A DNA stretch of 64,000 nucleotides. Origin: Hymenolepis diminuta (Eukaryota; Platyhelminthes; Cestoda; Cyclophyllidea; Hymenolepididae). The translations under genes and the position numbers were made by a program. The stretch lies in contig CAADRB010000059.1 of assembly GCA_900708905.1 (NCBI GenBank), positions 390,564-454,563 on the forward strand. Direction: 5' to 3'. Numbering within the stretch: the stretch's first letter is position 1; each line of letters opens with the position of its first letter. Positions 1 to 13,776 of this stretch are shown here, piece after piece. Below the pieces are notes generated by a model. The model had not been told where the DNA came from, searched no databases, and saw only the letters and a list, made by a program, of their open reading frames with translations.

Positions 1-232
1 TATAAGGCTCTTTACAGAAATGTGTGTATTAAAACAAACACATTAATTAATTTTCTTTCCATTTTTCCTTACTTGTTGAAACTTCTGAAAGGGAACATTT
101 GCGCAGAACAGACGCGAATCTCTTGGAGTGCTTTGAAATGAAATTACTAGACTTATACACTTCCAAAATGTGCTAATCGACTCTATCCGAAAATTTCAAT
201 ATTATTTTAAATATTTCTTCACCTTTTTGTAG

Positions 233-1454
233 TATGCTACAACGCGACGAGGAGATTTCGATTCAGACAACCGAAGAAGCGCCGGACAATCTGTAAGACC
301 GTCTTTTACTGCACCTCTAACTTTATCGAGCATTGGCATCTCCTGCATGTTCTTTTCGCATTTCAAGCATGTCTTTTGAAAGTGGATGAGTCAAAGATGG
401 AGAATGTTGATAGTTATAAGAAGGGCTAGCGCAAAGCAGCACGTAAAAGCAGAGAAGAGTAAAATCTAACAGAAAAAGATTAATACATGTTGGGTGTGTT
501 AAAAATGATTTCTGTGTTCTCATTTGTGTACGCACGCAGGCTGCTCATGTTGCACGGAAAGGAGATATGATAGCCAACCTTCCTCAGGACTATCAGAAGG
601 TAAGCCAGCATGTTCTCTATTCCTCCTACCTCTTCCCTGTAGCTACATCGACCCTCTCATACTTTGTTACTGAATGACCCACCTAGGTGGCATCGAATTT
701 TCTCGATTTATTTTTAGAACCCTGCTTTTATAGATTGCCATTAAGTGTGCTTGCCTAATATGTTTAAAAAGTGTCTTGCTTAGCTCGCACCACAAGAAAC
801 ATTAGAAACGCAGGGGAATGAATGGCAGAATATCTATCTGAAATGAATGCTGATTGTAGCTACCTCAATATTGATTGGCAATGGCTTTCACCCTACTCAA
901 ATATCTACATGCCAAGTGCTGAATTTGAGGGTATAGAAATAGCGTTAAGCAGGGTAGTGCTATTATGCAACCACACAAAGCGCTAGAGAGGAGGAGTGTC
1001 AAGTGTTCGAGGTATTCAAGATAAGTGGGATCCAATAGGACCTTATTTAGTCTCCTTCGTTGAAGTCATCCGCAAACAAAATTGAATAAATGGAATAATA
1101 AATAGGCGATTTAAAATTAGATACATACTTGATGGGGGTTATTTTAAACGCGAATAAATGATAGATGAGGGATGATACGGTGCACAAACACCGTTGAAAT
1201 GAAAGTATGAATAACAAGCGATATTATTTCAACTTGTTTTCTCATTGCTTGAAAGGTTCTCATGCGTCATGCTGAATGGTAGCAATTTTAGAATAATGTT
1301 CGAGTTTTAAAATATAATTTTAATATTTCAGCTACTGGAAGCCTTTTTGGAGCAAAGAAAGGAGATACAGCGACTGCGCAAGGAGATGGCGGATAAGGAT
1401 CGATTAATAGCATCTCTACAAAAGGATATCCATCTGTACGAGCCGTGGCGCTAA
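233..1454 (+). CDS. C-terminal part of an unrecognised coiled-coil protein (5' end outside window)
   Basis: Three exons join in one frame: 233-292, 540-599 and 1332-1454 with stop TAA at 1452-1454. The acceptors are ttttgtag, cacgcag and atttcag; the donors are gtaaga and gtaagc. All junctions are phase 0 and the exons encode 20, 20 and 40 residues. The visible 80-residue tail starts polar and basic and ends in a heptad-like charged helix (KEIQRLRKEMADKDRLIASL), followed by a terminal IHLYEPWR. This reads as the coiled-coil end of a cytoskeletal or adaptor protein, but I do not recognise the family. Nothing upstream of 233 looks coding, so the earlier exons lie outside the window. AATAAA-type signals lie at about 1920-1935. 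Confidence is for a real gene end, not for a function. Confidence 0.7.
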
Positions 1455-3319
1455 GATATTGCCTACTTTCATTTGCTCATGAAATTAGCCCACCCTTCCA
1501 GCCAATCAGAATATGATATCAGTGCTATCATCCCTAATCTCTCCTGATTTGTTGCGCCAGCTTTCCCTGCAATTACCGTATATTTCGGAACAAATTCCCG
1601 ATGTCTTCCATACACGTAAATGCCTGTATTCTGACTGCTTTTGTTTCTATCCTTCGACTCTGTCCTTCTACATCTCATATATCTACTCTTCTGTCAGTTA
1701 TTTCGAAAAAAGCATTTGGGCTGTTCTCAAATATTTAGGAGAAGATTTGTGTTGAAGATTCTGTAATTCTCCTTACCTCCTTTTAAGATGACTTGAAAAC
1801 TAATGATGTTCTCTCTTCCCTCTGCACTATCCTCAAATATTAATCAGTTCCGCCATTTTTGTCTCTTTTATTCCAGGAGTAAGTACTTCTTGAAACATAT
1901 CTATTTTGGTTCAAGAGGAAATAAACAAATAAACGTGTGGCCCATTTGATTTGCGTATTCACCTTTACTCTAATCAGTCCAGATCACATAAGTTGATAAG
2001 TACTGCTTGACACTACAACAGTATCATTAAAAATTATCCTTGCTTACTTGCGTTGGTGAGGAATATCATCCTGAGGTACAATTTCTATACTCCTATACTT
2101 CGCAGAATAAAACTTTAGCAACAGATGACAAGCTGACATGCAATGTTATTCGGAACTGTTGATCAGACAATCGGGTTAATGGACAGGAGGCAGATGACCT
2201 TGTGGATTTAGGTTACATTGACGACTTAATAGGCATTTACCTACTTTTCATTATTTCGTCTCCTACATTACGAAATCTACCTGCTAGAATGTAAGCAAAA
2301 TTAGCTTTGTTTCAGGATGAACTACTCATATTCCCAAGATAGTCATTGAGTGTTTAAGCGTTGGTAAGAAGTACGCACTCTTGATAGTTAATAATAGACA
2401 AATAAACCTTGACCCTTATTGGCGATTTAAAGTTTTCTAGAAGGTGAATACATTTTCTGCATTAGTCGTAGCAGTATTCAGAAGACACCTAACAATACAT
2501 GACTGCAGCAGCTGGGTTCATCACCACATTAACAGTGACCCTTTAAATGGACCATTTCTTGGCTACGAATTTTTTACTGACAATGAAAGGCATTTGAAAT
2601 TAACCCACTACATTTTGTAGGGGCAACAATGGTGCTTGAGAACGCCACAAGTTGTTTTCCATAGCAAGAGAATTATTGCCATCCTCATCTACTTGTTCTG
2701 AGCTGTGAGTTCACAAAAATGAATCGTGGTGGCATGATTGACCGCTCGAATATATCACCTGGTCAATAAGCTCCCTATATGGTGAACATAAAACGTACGA
2801 GAAGTGGATAACTCAATGCGGTTCTAATTCAAGTTAAGTACGACCATTGATACCAAGACTTCATCAACGTCTTCAGCTCAGCCCACCTCCTTTATTTCAT
2901 CATTTCTCGCGTGCAAAACTTATAAAAGCTTTAAGGCAATTCTAATACATCACTTATCAATATCAAATGCCACATCACGACAAATCGAAACACTGACAGA
3001 CACGAATATCATGCAGTAGTTGAGAAGCACTGCACCTTGTTTAAAAAATACCCACGAAACACAAAACAAAGCCAAGTTTCCAAAATGCGACATTCTATAT
3101 CACTGTCTTCATTGTCAATGTTATTTACAAAACAGGGACCAAATGCACGACACAAACACAAAACCCACGACCAGTAAAGAAAAGGAAGAGACAGTAGTGG
3201 TAGTCTCGTGATGGGTCGAAGCAAGGCAGAGACAACAGAAGTTGCAGAGGGCAATAAAAGGAGGGAAGAAAAACCGTTGCAAGGATGAAAAAGCAGAAGG
3301 AAATGAGACACTCCTGTGA
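1455..3319. other. intergenic spacer
   Basis: No convincing exon was found between the coiled-coil gene and the last exon of the CUB/LDLa gene. AATAAA motifs near 1920-1935 probably belong to the left gene. A TTTATT at about 2890-2895 (AATAAA on the minus strand) could end the CUB/LDLa transcript. Confidence 0.6.
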
Positions 3320-3524
3320 CTAAATCGTCTGTTTAGAGACTGGTGGTGGAGGCATGAGAGCTGAAATAAAGGAGGAGAAAAATAGTCGTTAAAATCATGG
3401 GGAAGTTATTACCAAAACGTAGGACTAACAACCCCCTGCTTCTTAATGACTGGTTGAATGCAAAGGGGATTATTATGTACTGTGAACTACGCACGAAGAC
3501 CTCGAGACACTGGATCTTGACCAA

Positions 3525-3555
<31 letters not shown>

Positions 3556-6500
3556 TATGTCGTGAGATCAAGACATGTGTTAGTGTTGGCAAGAGACCAG
3601 CCTACATTCAGAATCTGCATGTTTGGAAAATGAATGAATGAAAATTCAAAATCATGCATAGCAGAACCCTTAATAAGCTGTAAGACCCGGTCTCCTTTCT
3701 TTACTACATAAGTTATCATATTAGCATTGGTGAATTTAGGCGAAATGATACATAATTCCCTAACATATTAGGGAAAATTGTAATCCAAGAATCACCGCAG
3801 GCCGAGGTAAGATTCGGTACTTCGTTTTTAGCTACTCTTCTTTTGATAAAATAACCGGATGTAAATTCTTTCATTTCATAAGTCTGCATCTTGTGTGCTC
3901 GTTCACTTAACAGGCTTCAACTCTCAATTTTATAGAACCGCAGTGTAGCACCTTCCTCTCCGTAAAAAATTGTGATATTGTAAGCTATAAATCTCTCTCC
4001 GACCGAAACTATGAATGGTCACTTTCAATCAAATGATTTGCGTAATTATACATTATTTAGGACCCAATAATCGCTGTGAATTCTTCCACTTTGCTAGAAA
4101 ATGTTGAAGTCTTGAAGCAGGTCTAAAATAACCATAATCTCCTCTGTGATAACAATGAAAATGTTAAATCCAGCTTGAAGTTAGGTTTTATAAGTGACCA
4201 CTTGACAAGCCTTGACGAACAAGTCTGACAAGTTTGAATAAAAATGCCAAGCGGAAAAGAAAAAAGGACTTACGTTCTTGAACTGCAGCTTGTCCTCTTA
4301 AAATATTCATATCGATAACTCTAGAATTTAAAACATAAATAATATTAGGAAATTTTTACCTTCTTTAATAACAACTCAACGATTAACGACGACAAAGTTG
4401 ACTGGATGAGACTTACTCGGGTTTGGCGCGTTGTTTATGGAGGTGTCGACGGCGAAGGTAAATTGCCGCACCCGTGATGAGTGCCAGCAGAAATAGAATT
4501 CCAACTGAATCGAAAACAGGATAATATGTTGAAACTGCTACTCAAAGTTCCGAGTACACATTACTATTTGTCCATTCGTTCGAAAAAGATCAGTAAATAA
4601 TCACACCAAAATACGACTTGAGAGAAGTATACAGCCCTCAATTTTAAACTTATGAAGGAGGAAAAGAGTAAGTTATGAAGATCTCAAATATGAAGGAATA
4701 AAGATTTTCCTGAATCCTGATGACTAAATAGCTTTAGGGAAGTTTGAAAAGTTAAAATCAGTTGGAAGTTTGGTTTAAAGGGGAAATTTTGAAGTAATAA
4801 TAAACGAAAAATCGCATTCACAAGCATTTTTGCACTCTGCTTATTTTATAAACAGCAAACCTCAAATTGAAGCTTAAGGACCGGAGTACACTTAGCAGGC
4901 GTAAGCTCAGATTAGTAATATTTCTCCACACTACTATTACTCGCTAGTAGAGCAGAAATCCACATTTCTTAACCATAGGAAAGCAACTGGACAGAGCATA
5001 TGGTAAAATCATCCAATACGAAATGAGTGAACAAGGAAATAAGATCACAACGTCAAAAGTCTTATCTCATTTGAATTCTGAACTCACCAAATTCTGCGCT
5101 TTTCACTCAGTAGATATATGATTAATTGTTCACTGTTCTGAAGTTCGAGTATCAGGATTTCACTTCTTAGTTCAGGACAGGTGAATTCGTGTCCACGATG
5201 TTCTGAGCTTATTGATTATCTTTAAGGAATTTGAGAGGCTGATCAAGATAATTTTTCAATTCCAATAGCCAAAAGCAGCCCACTGGTAATAGCTAACCTG
5301 TCTCTTTTCTGCCACGAATCACTAGAGTTTACTCAAAGTGAGTTTTGAGTCACTACTTCTTCTATACATTTCTTCTCTAAGAAAAGTGCAATGTTGTCCA
5401 AGATGCACTGTGACCTCTCAGGAAAAGATTGACTTTTAATACTGAACCAGGCACTTAGGATTTAAATAAATACTAAAAACTTTACGAAAGAAAAGTTATT
5501 AACTTAAAATTAAGTTCAGTAGCAATTTTAAAAAATGTAGGCAAAAGAGCGTTTGTATTAAGTGATCATTCAAATCCATAAACCTGGCATTATAATTATA
5601 TTGACTCCACAGAGGAGATAAGGAAGGAGCATCGCAATTGCAAACAGAATGAGATAATATTATTTATTATTATTATTTCCTAAAAAACGTAGGGAATCAA
5701 ATTTCTTCCAAAAATGGCAAGCAGCCGAGAATCAGCAAGTGAATACTTCGGGCAAATTTCAGGGGATTTACAAATTTAAGAGAGGCCGGGCAACAGACCC
5801 CGGAAATATAAATCACATTTATCTCTGGGAAAATTTATTTTAAACTAAAATCTTGAAAATGCCCCATAAACACGTGGGGCAGTTCTGCTTAATATTCCCC
5901 TTAGTGGTAATCTAAGCAATGATAATACTGCACAAGGCTAGCCTACCTATGACAAGGATAATGAAGAGAGGTAATGGGAGATTTCCTATTCGTCCAGTAC
6001 CTATAGACAAAAGACATGAAAAATCAGTTAATTGTATGACTGGAATAACTAGATTTGAAGTTTGAAGAGTTGAGATCTTTCACTTACAGAGATAATTTGA
6101 TTCATCAGAATTATCAAAGCAGTTGTCAACGCCATCACAGGTTATACTGTCGGGAATGCAGTGGTCTCTTGTATTGAAGCAACGGAAATGATCTGCTGGA
6201 CAGTTGAATGAACTTCCCAGATCTACAAGGCAGATAAAGATGTTTACTACCCAAATATAAGTAGCTATGACCTTAGAATGGTGAAAATGAATATGCAAGT
6301 GACTTTTGGAATAAGATTCATCCCAAGTCATTAGTTTAGATCTTAGATGTTTACTTGGAAAAAATTTCACAATCATGCAAACAATACTACTCAATATCTC
6401 TAATTCAGCTTTCCGATAAACCCGTACTGAGCATTGTGAGCACTATTATTATCGAGGAACCAAAAGACCAGATCCTAAATGAAGTATTTTCCAATGCCCT

Positions 6501-9144
6501 GCTAGATCTCTCATTCTATGCTTCTCTATGGATAAAATTTTAAAGGCGTCCCGGTTCGCCATAGGTTTTAATAATATGCAATCAACTGTTCATTAAAGGA
6601 GAACAACCGAAGTTATCAGTTACCACCGATTTAAAACTTTACCGTACCATTAGACATATTACCCCCTTTAATCTTCGCTCCACTCAATTCTTAATTATTT
6701 CAATCCTTTTGCAGAGAAAGAAAGCTGCTAACCTCAATTTTTTGCAGAAAGGCCATGCTGTATCAATTCGGCCAATTATCAACTACTAGTAAATGACTGA
6801 GCCGGTTAACAATTTTGTTCGTTAATTAAGGGATCCCTCAGCAGTAACTCACAATAAAGATCGAGTTTAAAAATCTACACGTTCAGAACTGTCATGCAAA
6901 ACTCAAGACTACAGTTATTACAATAGCGAACTAATCAATATACCAATGTAACCCTCTTTGGAGAAGAGATGTTAAATATTCATGCTGTCTTAATGGGTAT
7001 GAAGATGTCGAGTAATTCACCAACTTCCGTTCGGAAAAATTGCAGATGTTATGGAGATAATTGGCCTACAAAACCGTTTTCCGGAAAAGTCAATTAGCTG
7101 AAAGTAAAGTTAATTGCAATGGAAATTATTTCAGCGAGGAATTTTACATATTTATTTTTGAAGCTCAACGCAATTCAGCTAATTTGAATTATTTTCTTTT
7201 CGGACAGCATTCAGTCGGTCAAATAAAAGCGAATATGTGACGAGAGTTTACCGACAACAAACTAATTACATAGCACCGGTAATTGGTAGCATTGTAAAAA
7301 TATTTCGCCAGACAGCGCAGGTCTAAAACGTTCCAAAATAAGTAGTTACTAGGTTCTTAAAAGTCAAGAAGAATACTTCTTGTGATTCCCTCGGTAAGAA
7401 ATGATAATTTCTATTATTCAGGTACATAGGCTTCTACACATTCTTCCCTGCGTTTGTGTATCATATTTAGCCCTCATTTTCCTTCCAAGATAAAGAGACG
7501 TACAGTATGGCGTAACGGTGATTTCGAAGGAACTAACTTGTCCAACATCGGCGGAGTCGAATTTGATCATCAACTTTCGTGCAGGCATCGAGGTTTGAAT
7601 CACTGTGTTGACAAACCTGGCGCTGTTATTGCATGTGGCCTTGACCTGGGAAAAAAGCACTAGATCAGACTCGGGACTTAAGGATTTCATATTTTCACAG
7701 CAAATTAAGTTGGTGAACACTGTGAACACCAAAAAGTGATACCTGAAATTGTTTAAATCACCTGAAATCGCTCAAATTAGGACTCGATATGGCACTAACT
7801 ATGTTTATGTGTTCAAAAATGGTCAGAGGCACCATAATCTGCCGTCGGCGCCACTAGACGTAAATTCGCGACAAAAGCAACCAACTACATGCGGTGCAAA
7901 GATAAATAAAATTAAAATCATCAAAAGAATTACGCAACTGTTTTTGGAGAGAACAAGAAGTAAGAATTAAAGTGCGAAATAATTAAGTAAATTGTATCGA
8001 AGTGAAATAAGAGAAATAATCGCAGCAATTGTCTTGAATAAACTATTAACAGAATTTTCAAATAAAAGATAACCTGAAAGGCAAGATTAAAGTGATAATT
8101 TATGAATTTTAGTGAAATATTTGTTGATTTCAACAACAAGACCCACGCTTTAATATAGAACCGACATCAGAATGTGGAAACGACTAATTTTAACCCGACA
8201 CTGAATGCATCTTAATTTTTTTGCACAATTCCTCAAGAGTCGTCGAAAGATTGGATTAGTAAAATGAACCAAAATAAACACTTAATTGAAGTTCAACAAA
8301 ACCTTGCCGGCAAAATAAATAAATAATAGGCCTTAACAGCTAGGAAAGAAAAAGATGTTTCCATTCAGAAACGTGGAATGCAGACTGAATCAAGGAAAGA
8401 TGGATTAAACATTTTCGAAAAATTCGTACCCAAAAGGTGCAAAATTATCCTGATGCATCAATAGCAGCTAATGATGCAAGGCATAAAGAAACTCGAATTT
8501 TAATGTACACCTCAACTAGCTGCAAGCAAATGAAAAACATTAAAGGTGAGAACTAGTGTTGAAGGTACGCTCGAATGTTTAAAGCTCCTAAGTTGCAAAT
8601 CCAGACTGTGTCAAGATCTTTGTAATGTCAAGAATAAATCATTATTTAATAAGCTTCAGTATTAGTAAAAATTAAATTTAAGGAAACTTTGTAGCAAAAA
8701 TTTATCACTTCAAAAATTACTAAGAAACTTTATGGCAGGTAAAAAATGAAGATCAACTCACCAATTGATTAGCATCACTGGGTTCGGAAATGCTGATGGC
8801 AGGAAAATTTTCAGATTCTGGTATTTCATTTATCATTAGTGCTGAATACTCAGAGATGGTGAAGGTGGGACAGTTGCCCTTAAGGTCGAGCTTATTAATG
8901 CGGACAGAAAGATAATATCCATTGTGGGTAGAAACTAAATAGCATTTAATACTACCACGAGCACTTTCACTTGCAAGAACCACACTGTCAAATCTGATAG
9001 GATTTTGGGGATTTTGAAAACATTCTATTGCATTAACTAAAGAAATAGTTGTTCAGTAAAAAAATTTAGTGAATTACCATACTCCGTTCTAGAATAAATT
9101 CCAGAAGGAAGGTGCAGTGAGAATAATATAAGCAGGACAAACAT
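3320..9144 (-). CDS. CUB + LDL-receptor class A single-pass membrane protein, 282 aa
   Basis: Eight minus-strand exons join without frame breaks: 9144-9078, 9036-8762, 7645-7504, 6222-6088, 6000-5947, 4504-4417, 4320-4274 and 3360-3320 (849 nt with stop TAG). Every junction is GT/AG. Residues 1-18 are a hydrophobic signal peptide (MFVLLILFSLHLPSGIYS). Residues 28-160 form a CUB-like domain with four cysteines (28, 54, 78, 119). Residues 169-207 are an LDLa module with six cysteines and the acidic DGVDNCFDNSDE calcium site. Residues 214-241 are a membrane span, then a basic stop-transfer run (RRRHLHKQR) and a roughly 40-residue tail ending in proline-rich MPPPPVSKQTI. Such proteins usually bind ligands or act as co-receptors, as NETO proteins do with two CUBs plus an LDLa. 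No orthologue is recognised. The 5' UTR follows an acceptor-like AG at 9159-9158, 13 nt before the ATG. Confidence 0.88.
3526..3560. repeat. (TA)n microsatellite
   Basis: Alternating T/A run with two interruptions. It produces spurious Ile-Tyr open frames on both strands and lies in the last intron of the CUB/LDLa gene. Confidence 0.95.
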
Positions 9145-9159
9145 TGTATTGGATATTCT

Positions 9160-11340
9160 AAAATGCAAAAGTAAATGAAGGCCCCGAGGAAAGTAATTAA
9201 AGATTATTAGGGGAAAATAATATATGTAATAAATATGCGCTAATACATTTCATTGATTTAATAAAACAATGTATTTTCTTTAAATAATTCATAAGATGTC
9301 GGTGAACTAACCTGTTTATTATTTGTCAAATGGATACATAGAATAGATATATAGTAAATTCATTTCCGGTTATGAGAAACTGTGCGAATCAAATCCTTCG
9401 CCCAATTAAAACGAATATAGCCTTGACAAAGGAATTGAATTTATTAGAATAATAAATTAAAACGTTTACATATTTGTGTAAATTATATATAATAATGCCA
9501 TTTATTTTAAAGACACGCCTTTTCACCATCTCGCGGAATAAATTTCAAAATATTTCATATTAAATTAGGTCTACACATGTGAACGGAAGCCAAAGATTAT
9601 TGATAATTTTCATAATCTTTGTATCTAACTCTTCACCTACCTCTACTTTTACCAAGGAAATCAATTTTTGTTCCGTGCATTTCTTAGCGTCTAAATGAAT
9701 TCTAGCAGAAACGGAGCAGCTAATCGTTTATAAATGTTAATTTCTGAATGCCAGACAAACTATTCGCCCGTTAGACCTCTATCGGTCAAACAGCCAAATT
9801 TACATAATTAGAGGAGGCAAGGAATTGGAATAGTCGACTTAATCTCATGCTTGTTAGTCTATTTCATAATTGAGATTCTCGCGTATTATTTGTGGATCAT
9901 TTGCTGTTATCAACTAAAAAATATATTAAAGAATTTTCTGAATACTTATTAACAAATAGGAATTAATTATTTTGAAAACGAATCTTCCGTTTGCATTGGA
10001 TTTTATTTGCACGTAGTTTTTTGAAGTGCACTTTGAGGTATGGCATACGTATGGTGATCGATCAAGTACCTTATTTTATCTCAAGCCAATATTAGTCTTA
10101 TTTATCATTTAAATATATTTTTTAAGTGAAATCTATTAAAGTCTGAGTCTATGGCTGAATTAAATTGAGATGTAAACACCTGCAATGCATCATTTTTCAA
10201 CATTCATATAAAACATTACTCTCCCCTTCCACTTATTATCGTAAAGGTAGTTGCTGCATATAAGAAGGCAATATTTTCCACAAAAATAATTCTTGTCTGG
10301 GGCTCTTTATTTTTTACCTTTTAATTCACTTTTATTTTAACGAATTCATTTACATTAAGTTTGTAAATGGCCTATAATATAAATCGACCTATCGATACGA
10401 AAATGTGCGTCATGTTTTGAAATATTTATCTGGGTCGTTTTTTATTATGAAATTGCCGGACTGCATTTATAAATAGTATAACTTCATAATGAATTTTGGA
10501 GCTGGTTACGGTATCCTACTGAGATGAACAGATCATAACTGCAATTAAACGTGTCTTCTTTCATAATGAAAATGAGCATATTTTCTCATAACATCTATTC
10601 AGAGACTCAATTATATTATCGATCGGTGAAATAATCGAGAGGATAGAATGGGGAAAAGTGCCTGAGTTTGGGAAAAATTATCAAAAACGTTATAAAAATA
10701 ATGCGAATTTCTGAAGTTCAAATGAATATTTACTTTCAAAATGCACATCCTCCTAAACCCATGCATATTTCTCTCCAAACCTTGACTCCATATCTCATTA
10801 CTAGTAATTATATTACCCTCATTCTTACTATTTGAACATTATTCAACCCGCGAATCAGGAAGGAGACAGGAGATTTGATAAGTACCTTGTATTAACTCTA
10901 GCACACTCTACCCAGACAAGGCCAATCTACATTCAATAAATATTTCAAGGCCAACAGTCCTAATAGATACCGTATAATAAGAATAATCAATAATCCTCAT
11001 TTACAAAAACCTTTTTGGCGCTTCCTTTGGGTATGAGAAGGCATAAAAGAGATTCCCTGGTGAGAAACTAGAATACTGCCAGCCCCTTTCAGAGCGTTTG
11101 GTCATTTTGCTCACTGGATGCGCATCAAATCTGTGATTTCTGACTAATTTCGCTACCGGCGCAGTCATATTCCTTTATTAACCTCTCTAGATTATTCTAA
11201 AATTCCAAAGAGCCGTATTCTAGTGTCTAATCATGTCTGTTTTTTTCGTATCTTGCACCCAACATAGCCATGCAAGTCACCCGACAGAATCGATAATATC
11301 GCGTGGACATTAAGTACCTTGGTGAGATTTAGGCTTGAAG
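9160..11340. other. AT-rich intergenic spacer
   Basis: About 2.2 kb of strongly AT-rich sequence between the divergent CUB/LDLa gene and the 122-aa membrane protein gene. I see no exon with supporting splice sites and no recognisable repeat. It may contain the promoters of both flanking genes. Confidence 0.6.
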
Positions 11341-11350
11341 TTAATTCAAG

Positions 11351-11719
11351 ATGCCCCGCATATGCGATCTCCTAGATGAAGATTTCGAAAGTGATGTCGA
11401 TGTCAAACCTTGCTTAGCGTACCGAACTCCCTCATCACCAGGAACACGACGAAGGCGACAAAGTAGACCACTTAATGAAGAATTGGCCTTTTCCGACGAA
11501 CCTTCAGCACCACTCCGAGTTGGAAGGAAAAGGAGTACAAAGGATGGACTTGCAAAAGAAATACGCGCAAGACGAAAACCTAGAAATGCCGACACGAATA
11601 TGATTCTAATATGTTCATGGGGCTTTATTGTGATATTAATTGGACTGCTTTTATGGGCCTACAGAGAAAATATTACGACTCTGCTTGAAGTTAATCATTT
11701 AAAGTATTTTCAGAAATAA
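11351..11719 (+). CDS. Small single-pass membrane protein, 122 aa, intronless
   Basis: An uninterrupted frame starts at ATG 11351 and ends TAA 11717-11719, with AATAAA at 11715-11720 overlapping the stop. An acceptor-like ttaattcaag sits immediately before the ATG. Residues 1-82 are hydrophilic: an acidic start (LLDEDFESDVDV), then basic clusters (TRRRRQSR, RARRKPR). Residues about 84-103 form one hydrophobic helix (ILICSWGFIVILIGLLLWAY), followed by a short tail. With no signal peptide and a C-terminal span, it looks like an ER, nuclear-envelope or tail-anchor-like protein. I do not recognise a family. Composition, the adjacent poly(A) signal and the start context favour a real gene. Confidence 0.6.
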   Translation: MPRICDLLDEDFESDVDVKPCLAYRTPSSPGTRRRRQSRPLNEELAFSDEPSAPLRVGRKRSTKDGLAKEIRARRKPRNADTNMILICSWGFIVILIGLLLWAYRENITTLLEVNHLKYFQK

Positions 11720-13263
11720 AAAGAGCACTTAACTTGCCCAATGTTTTTCCTTATAAATACGCTAGAGTAGTAATTATAAAGCATCTATAAACTTCTATTA
11801 AAATGACAAAGGAAGGATATTAAAGTGATAATAATGGTGTATGATTACCGAAGATAAAGTACATTTGCAGGCGTGACAACGGCAAATGAAAAAACGGAAA
11901 CATTCTTACAATTCTGCCTAAACAAATCCCCTGTATTTTCATTCATATTCATTCACTTTCATGATTAAGCAGGTAACTCATTTGTCATTTATCGTAAAAA
12001 AAATGTTTATGTGGTGCACATATATTTAATAAGAATGAACAAATTGCTCGAAGAAAAAGATGTATAATTGAGTAACTCCTAAATTGTAAACCCTTGTGTT
12101 CGCTTTTGACCTGTTCGTGTCTCTCCTATTACTCAGCACATTCGCTCAATCTTTCTTGCCCTCGTTATTCTTTTCTTGGGCGTTCTATGTGATCTATTTT
12201 CGTTAAAAACCATACTTGACTATTACCAGATCAACGGATCAACTGCACTAAAGATACATTTTCTTGATTTCACTGCAGCCTTTTTAGTAGCCTAATATTT
12301 GATAGAATACATTAACGTTGTGAGACTTAAAGCATCCATAGATTGAGCATTTGAGGTCCTTGTTGATCAGTAACGCCTGTAGAACAGTGATCCGTTCAAC
12401 AGAGTAAAAGATCTGTCTTCTCTTCTGCGAAAATTCGATTGTGAATAGCAGTTGTGCATTATTTTCGCATCAATTCCACTGAGGTGCGATTCTATGCTCT
12501 GAGGAATTTTGACTACTGTTTTAGTCATGCTAGCCCGGTCTTTGAAAAACTCCTATTCTCTCCCCAAAACCGTAGTCTTGAAGTTATGGGTCCCCTTGTC
12601 CAAATTGCATAAAATCCATGATGTGGAAAAATTTTTTATTTTCTCTTAATATCTGGGGCAGTAAATTCGGTAAAATAATCATTTTCGGTGTTGCTCATAT
12701 TCTTACCTTCTGAAAATTAGTCCGGAGTACCTAACTGTCGAGACGTTATTACGAACTTAATCACACTGATTGATTTCATACTGCACCCCAACTGTCCCAT
12801 TTCCACATAATCGCATTATATGTGGTTATCTGTGATTCTACTATCTAGCAGTTTTTATTACTATTACTTGCAGTAATACAAAAGAGCAATAGAAACGACT
12901 GATATCAAATAAGAAAGAGTTCAACAAATTCCAAAGGGAAGGGTTATCAATGTGACACAGAGTAGTGCCAAGATAACAGAGTCCTACTTCAAGTGCCTTT
13001 TCAGACTCAGGTTGTGCAATAATTACCAAATGAGATCACAATTTTCACGATTCGTCCCCTAGATTACACAAAATACTTGTCTACGACGTTCAATTTTAAT
13101 TGAACGATATAGTTCATCAAGAAGGATCGGTCTTGTTGATTCCATTCATTTTTTCTTCAAACGATTGAGAAGGTTATCGTAATTTTATATTGAAACAGGA
13201 AGAAGCGTTATAATAAACTGAGAGAAAATATAACTCAGTGAAAAGTGTTATTCAGCATAACTG
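11720..13263. other. intergenic spacer
   Basis: No supported exon, RNA gene or repeat was seen. The sequence is moderately AT-rich and ends at a truncated LTR-like repeat copy. Confidence 0.55.
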
Positions 13264-13579
13264 TTGTAGCTGGCAAGTGTCTATCAATACCTGGCGATTA
13301 GAAATGATTGACTGGCAATAAGATCTTCATTACAGTATCCACAGGCGGTCCCGCTGTGTGTTTGTGCCTAAACACGGGTGTCTATCATCACACCGAGACA
13401 CCGATGATGGGACAAGACTGACGTCTAATGAAGAAATGTTTTGTACATAAACCTAATTTACTTATGAACAAATTGGGGTGGCTTGCCTGCCACCTACGAA
13501 CTGATCTGACGACATGGGTGGCTTGACTTGTTCAAAATATTCCATCAATGTGGATCCGATTGACCTTCACGTTATTACA
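13264..13579 (+). repeat. LTR-like dispersed repeat, copy 1 (left end missing)
   Basis: Aligns by eye with the copies at 17788-18075, 26577-26999 and 40886-41299 (reverse). Shared blocks include gactggcaataagatcttca, accgatgatg, tgtacataaacctaattt, ggtggcttgcctgccacc and the right end gttattaca. About the first 100 bases of the full copy are absent. Confidence 0.85.
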
Positions 13580-13776
13580 ATAATCCTATTTATTATGAGT
13601 AATTACTTCTATTTTCGTGTTGAAATTAGTTAAATGCATAATGCTTAAACCAATAAGGAGGGAATGTTGAAATAAAAAGCGTTTGATGTTGCATGATCCT
13701 GCTGGAATATCGATCTTGTCCACGTGGATTTTCCAAAATAAAACCCAAGCTTGCATATTATTCACAGCCACCAAGA

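Noticed and set aside
3333..3719. 128-codon minus frame and its plus-strand counterpart at 3397-3633
   Set aside because: Driven by the (TA)n microsatellite giving Ile-Tyr repeats. It lies within an intron of the CUB/LDLa gene.
7749..8139. Frames in the CUB/LDLa intron
   Set aside because: Lysine/isoleucine-rich AT sequence with no splice support. The flanking real exons are in phase without them.
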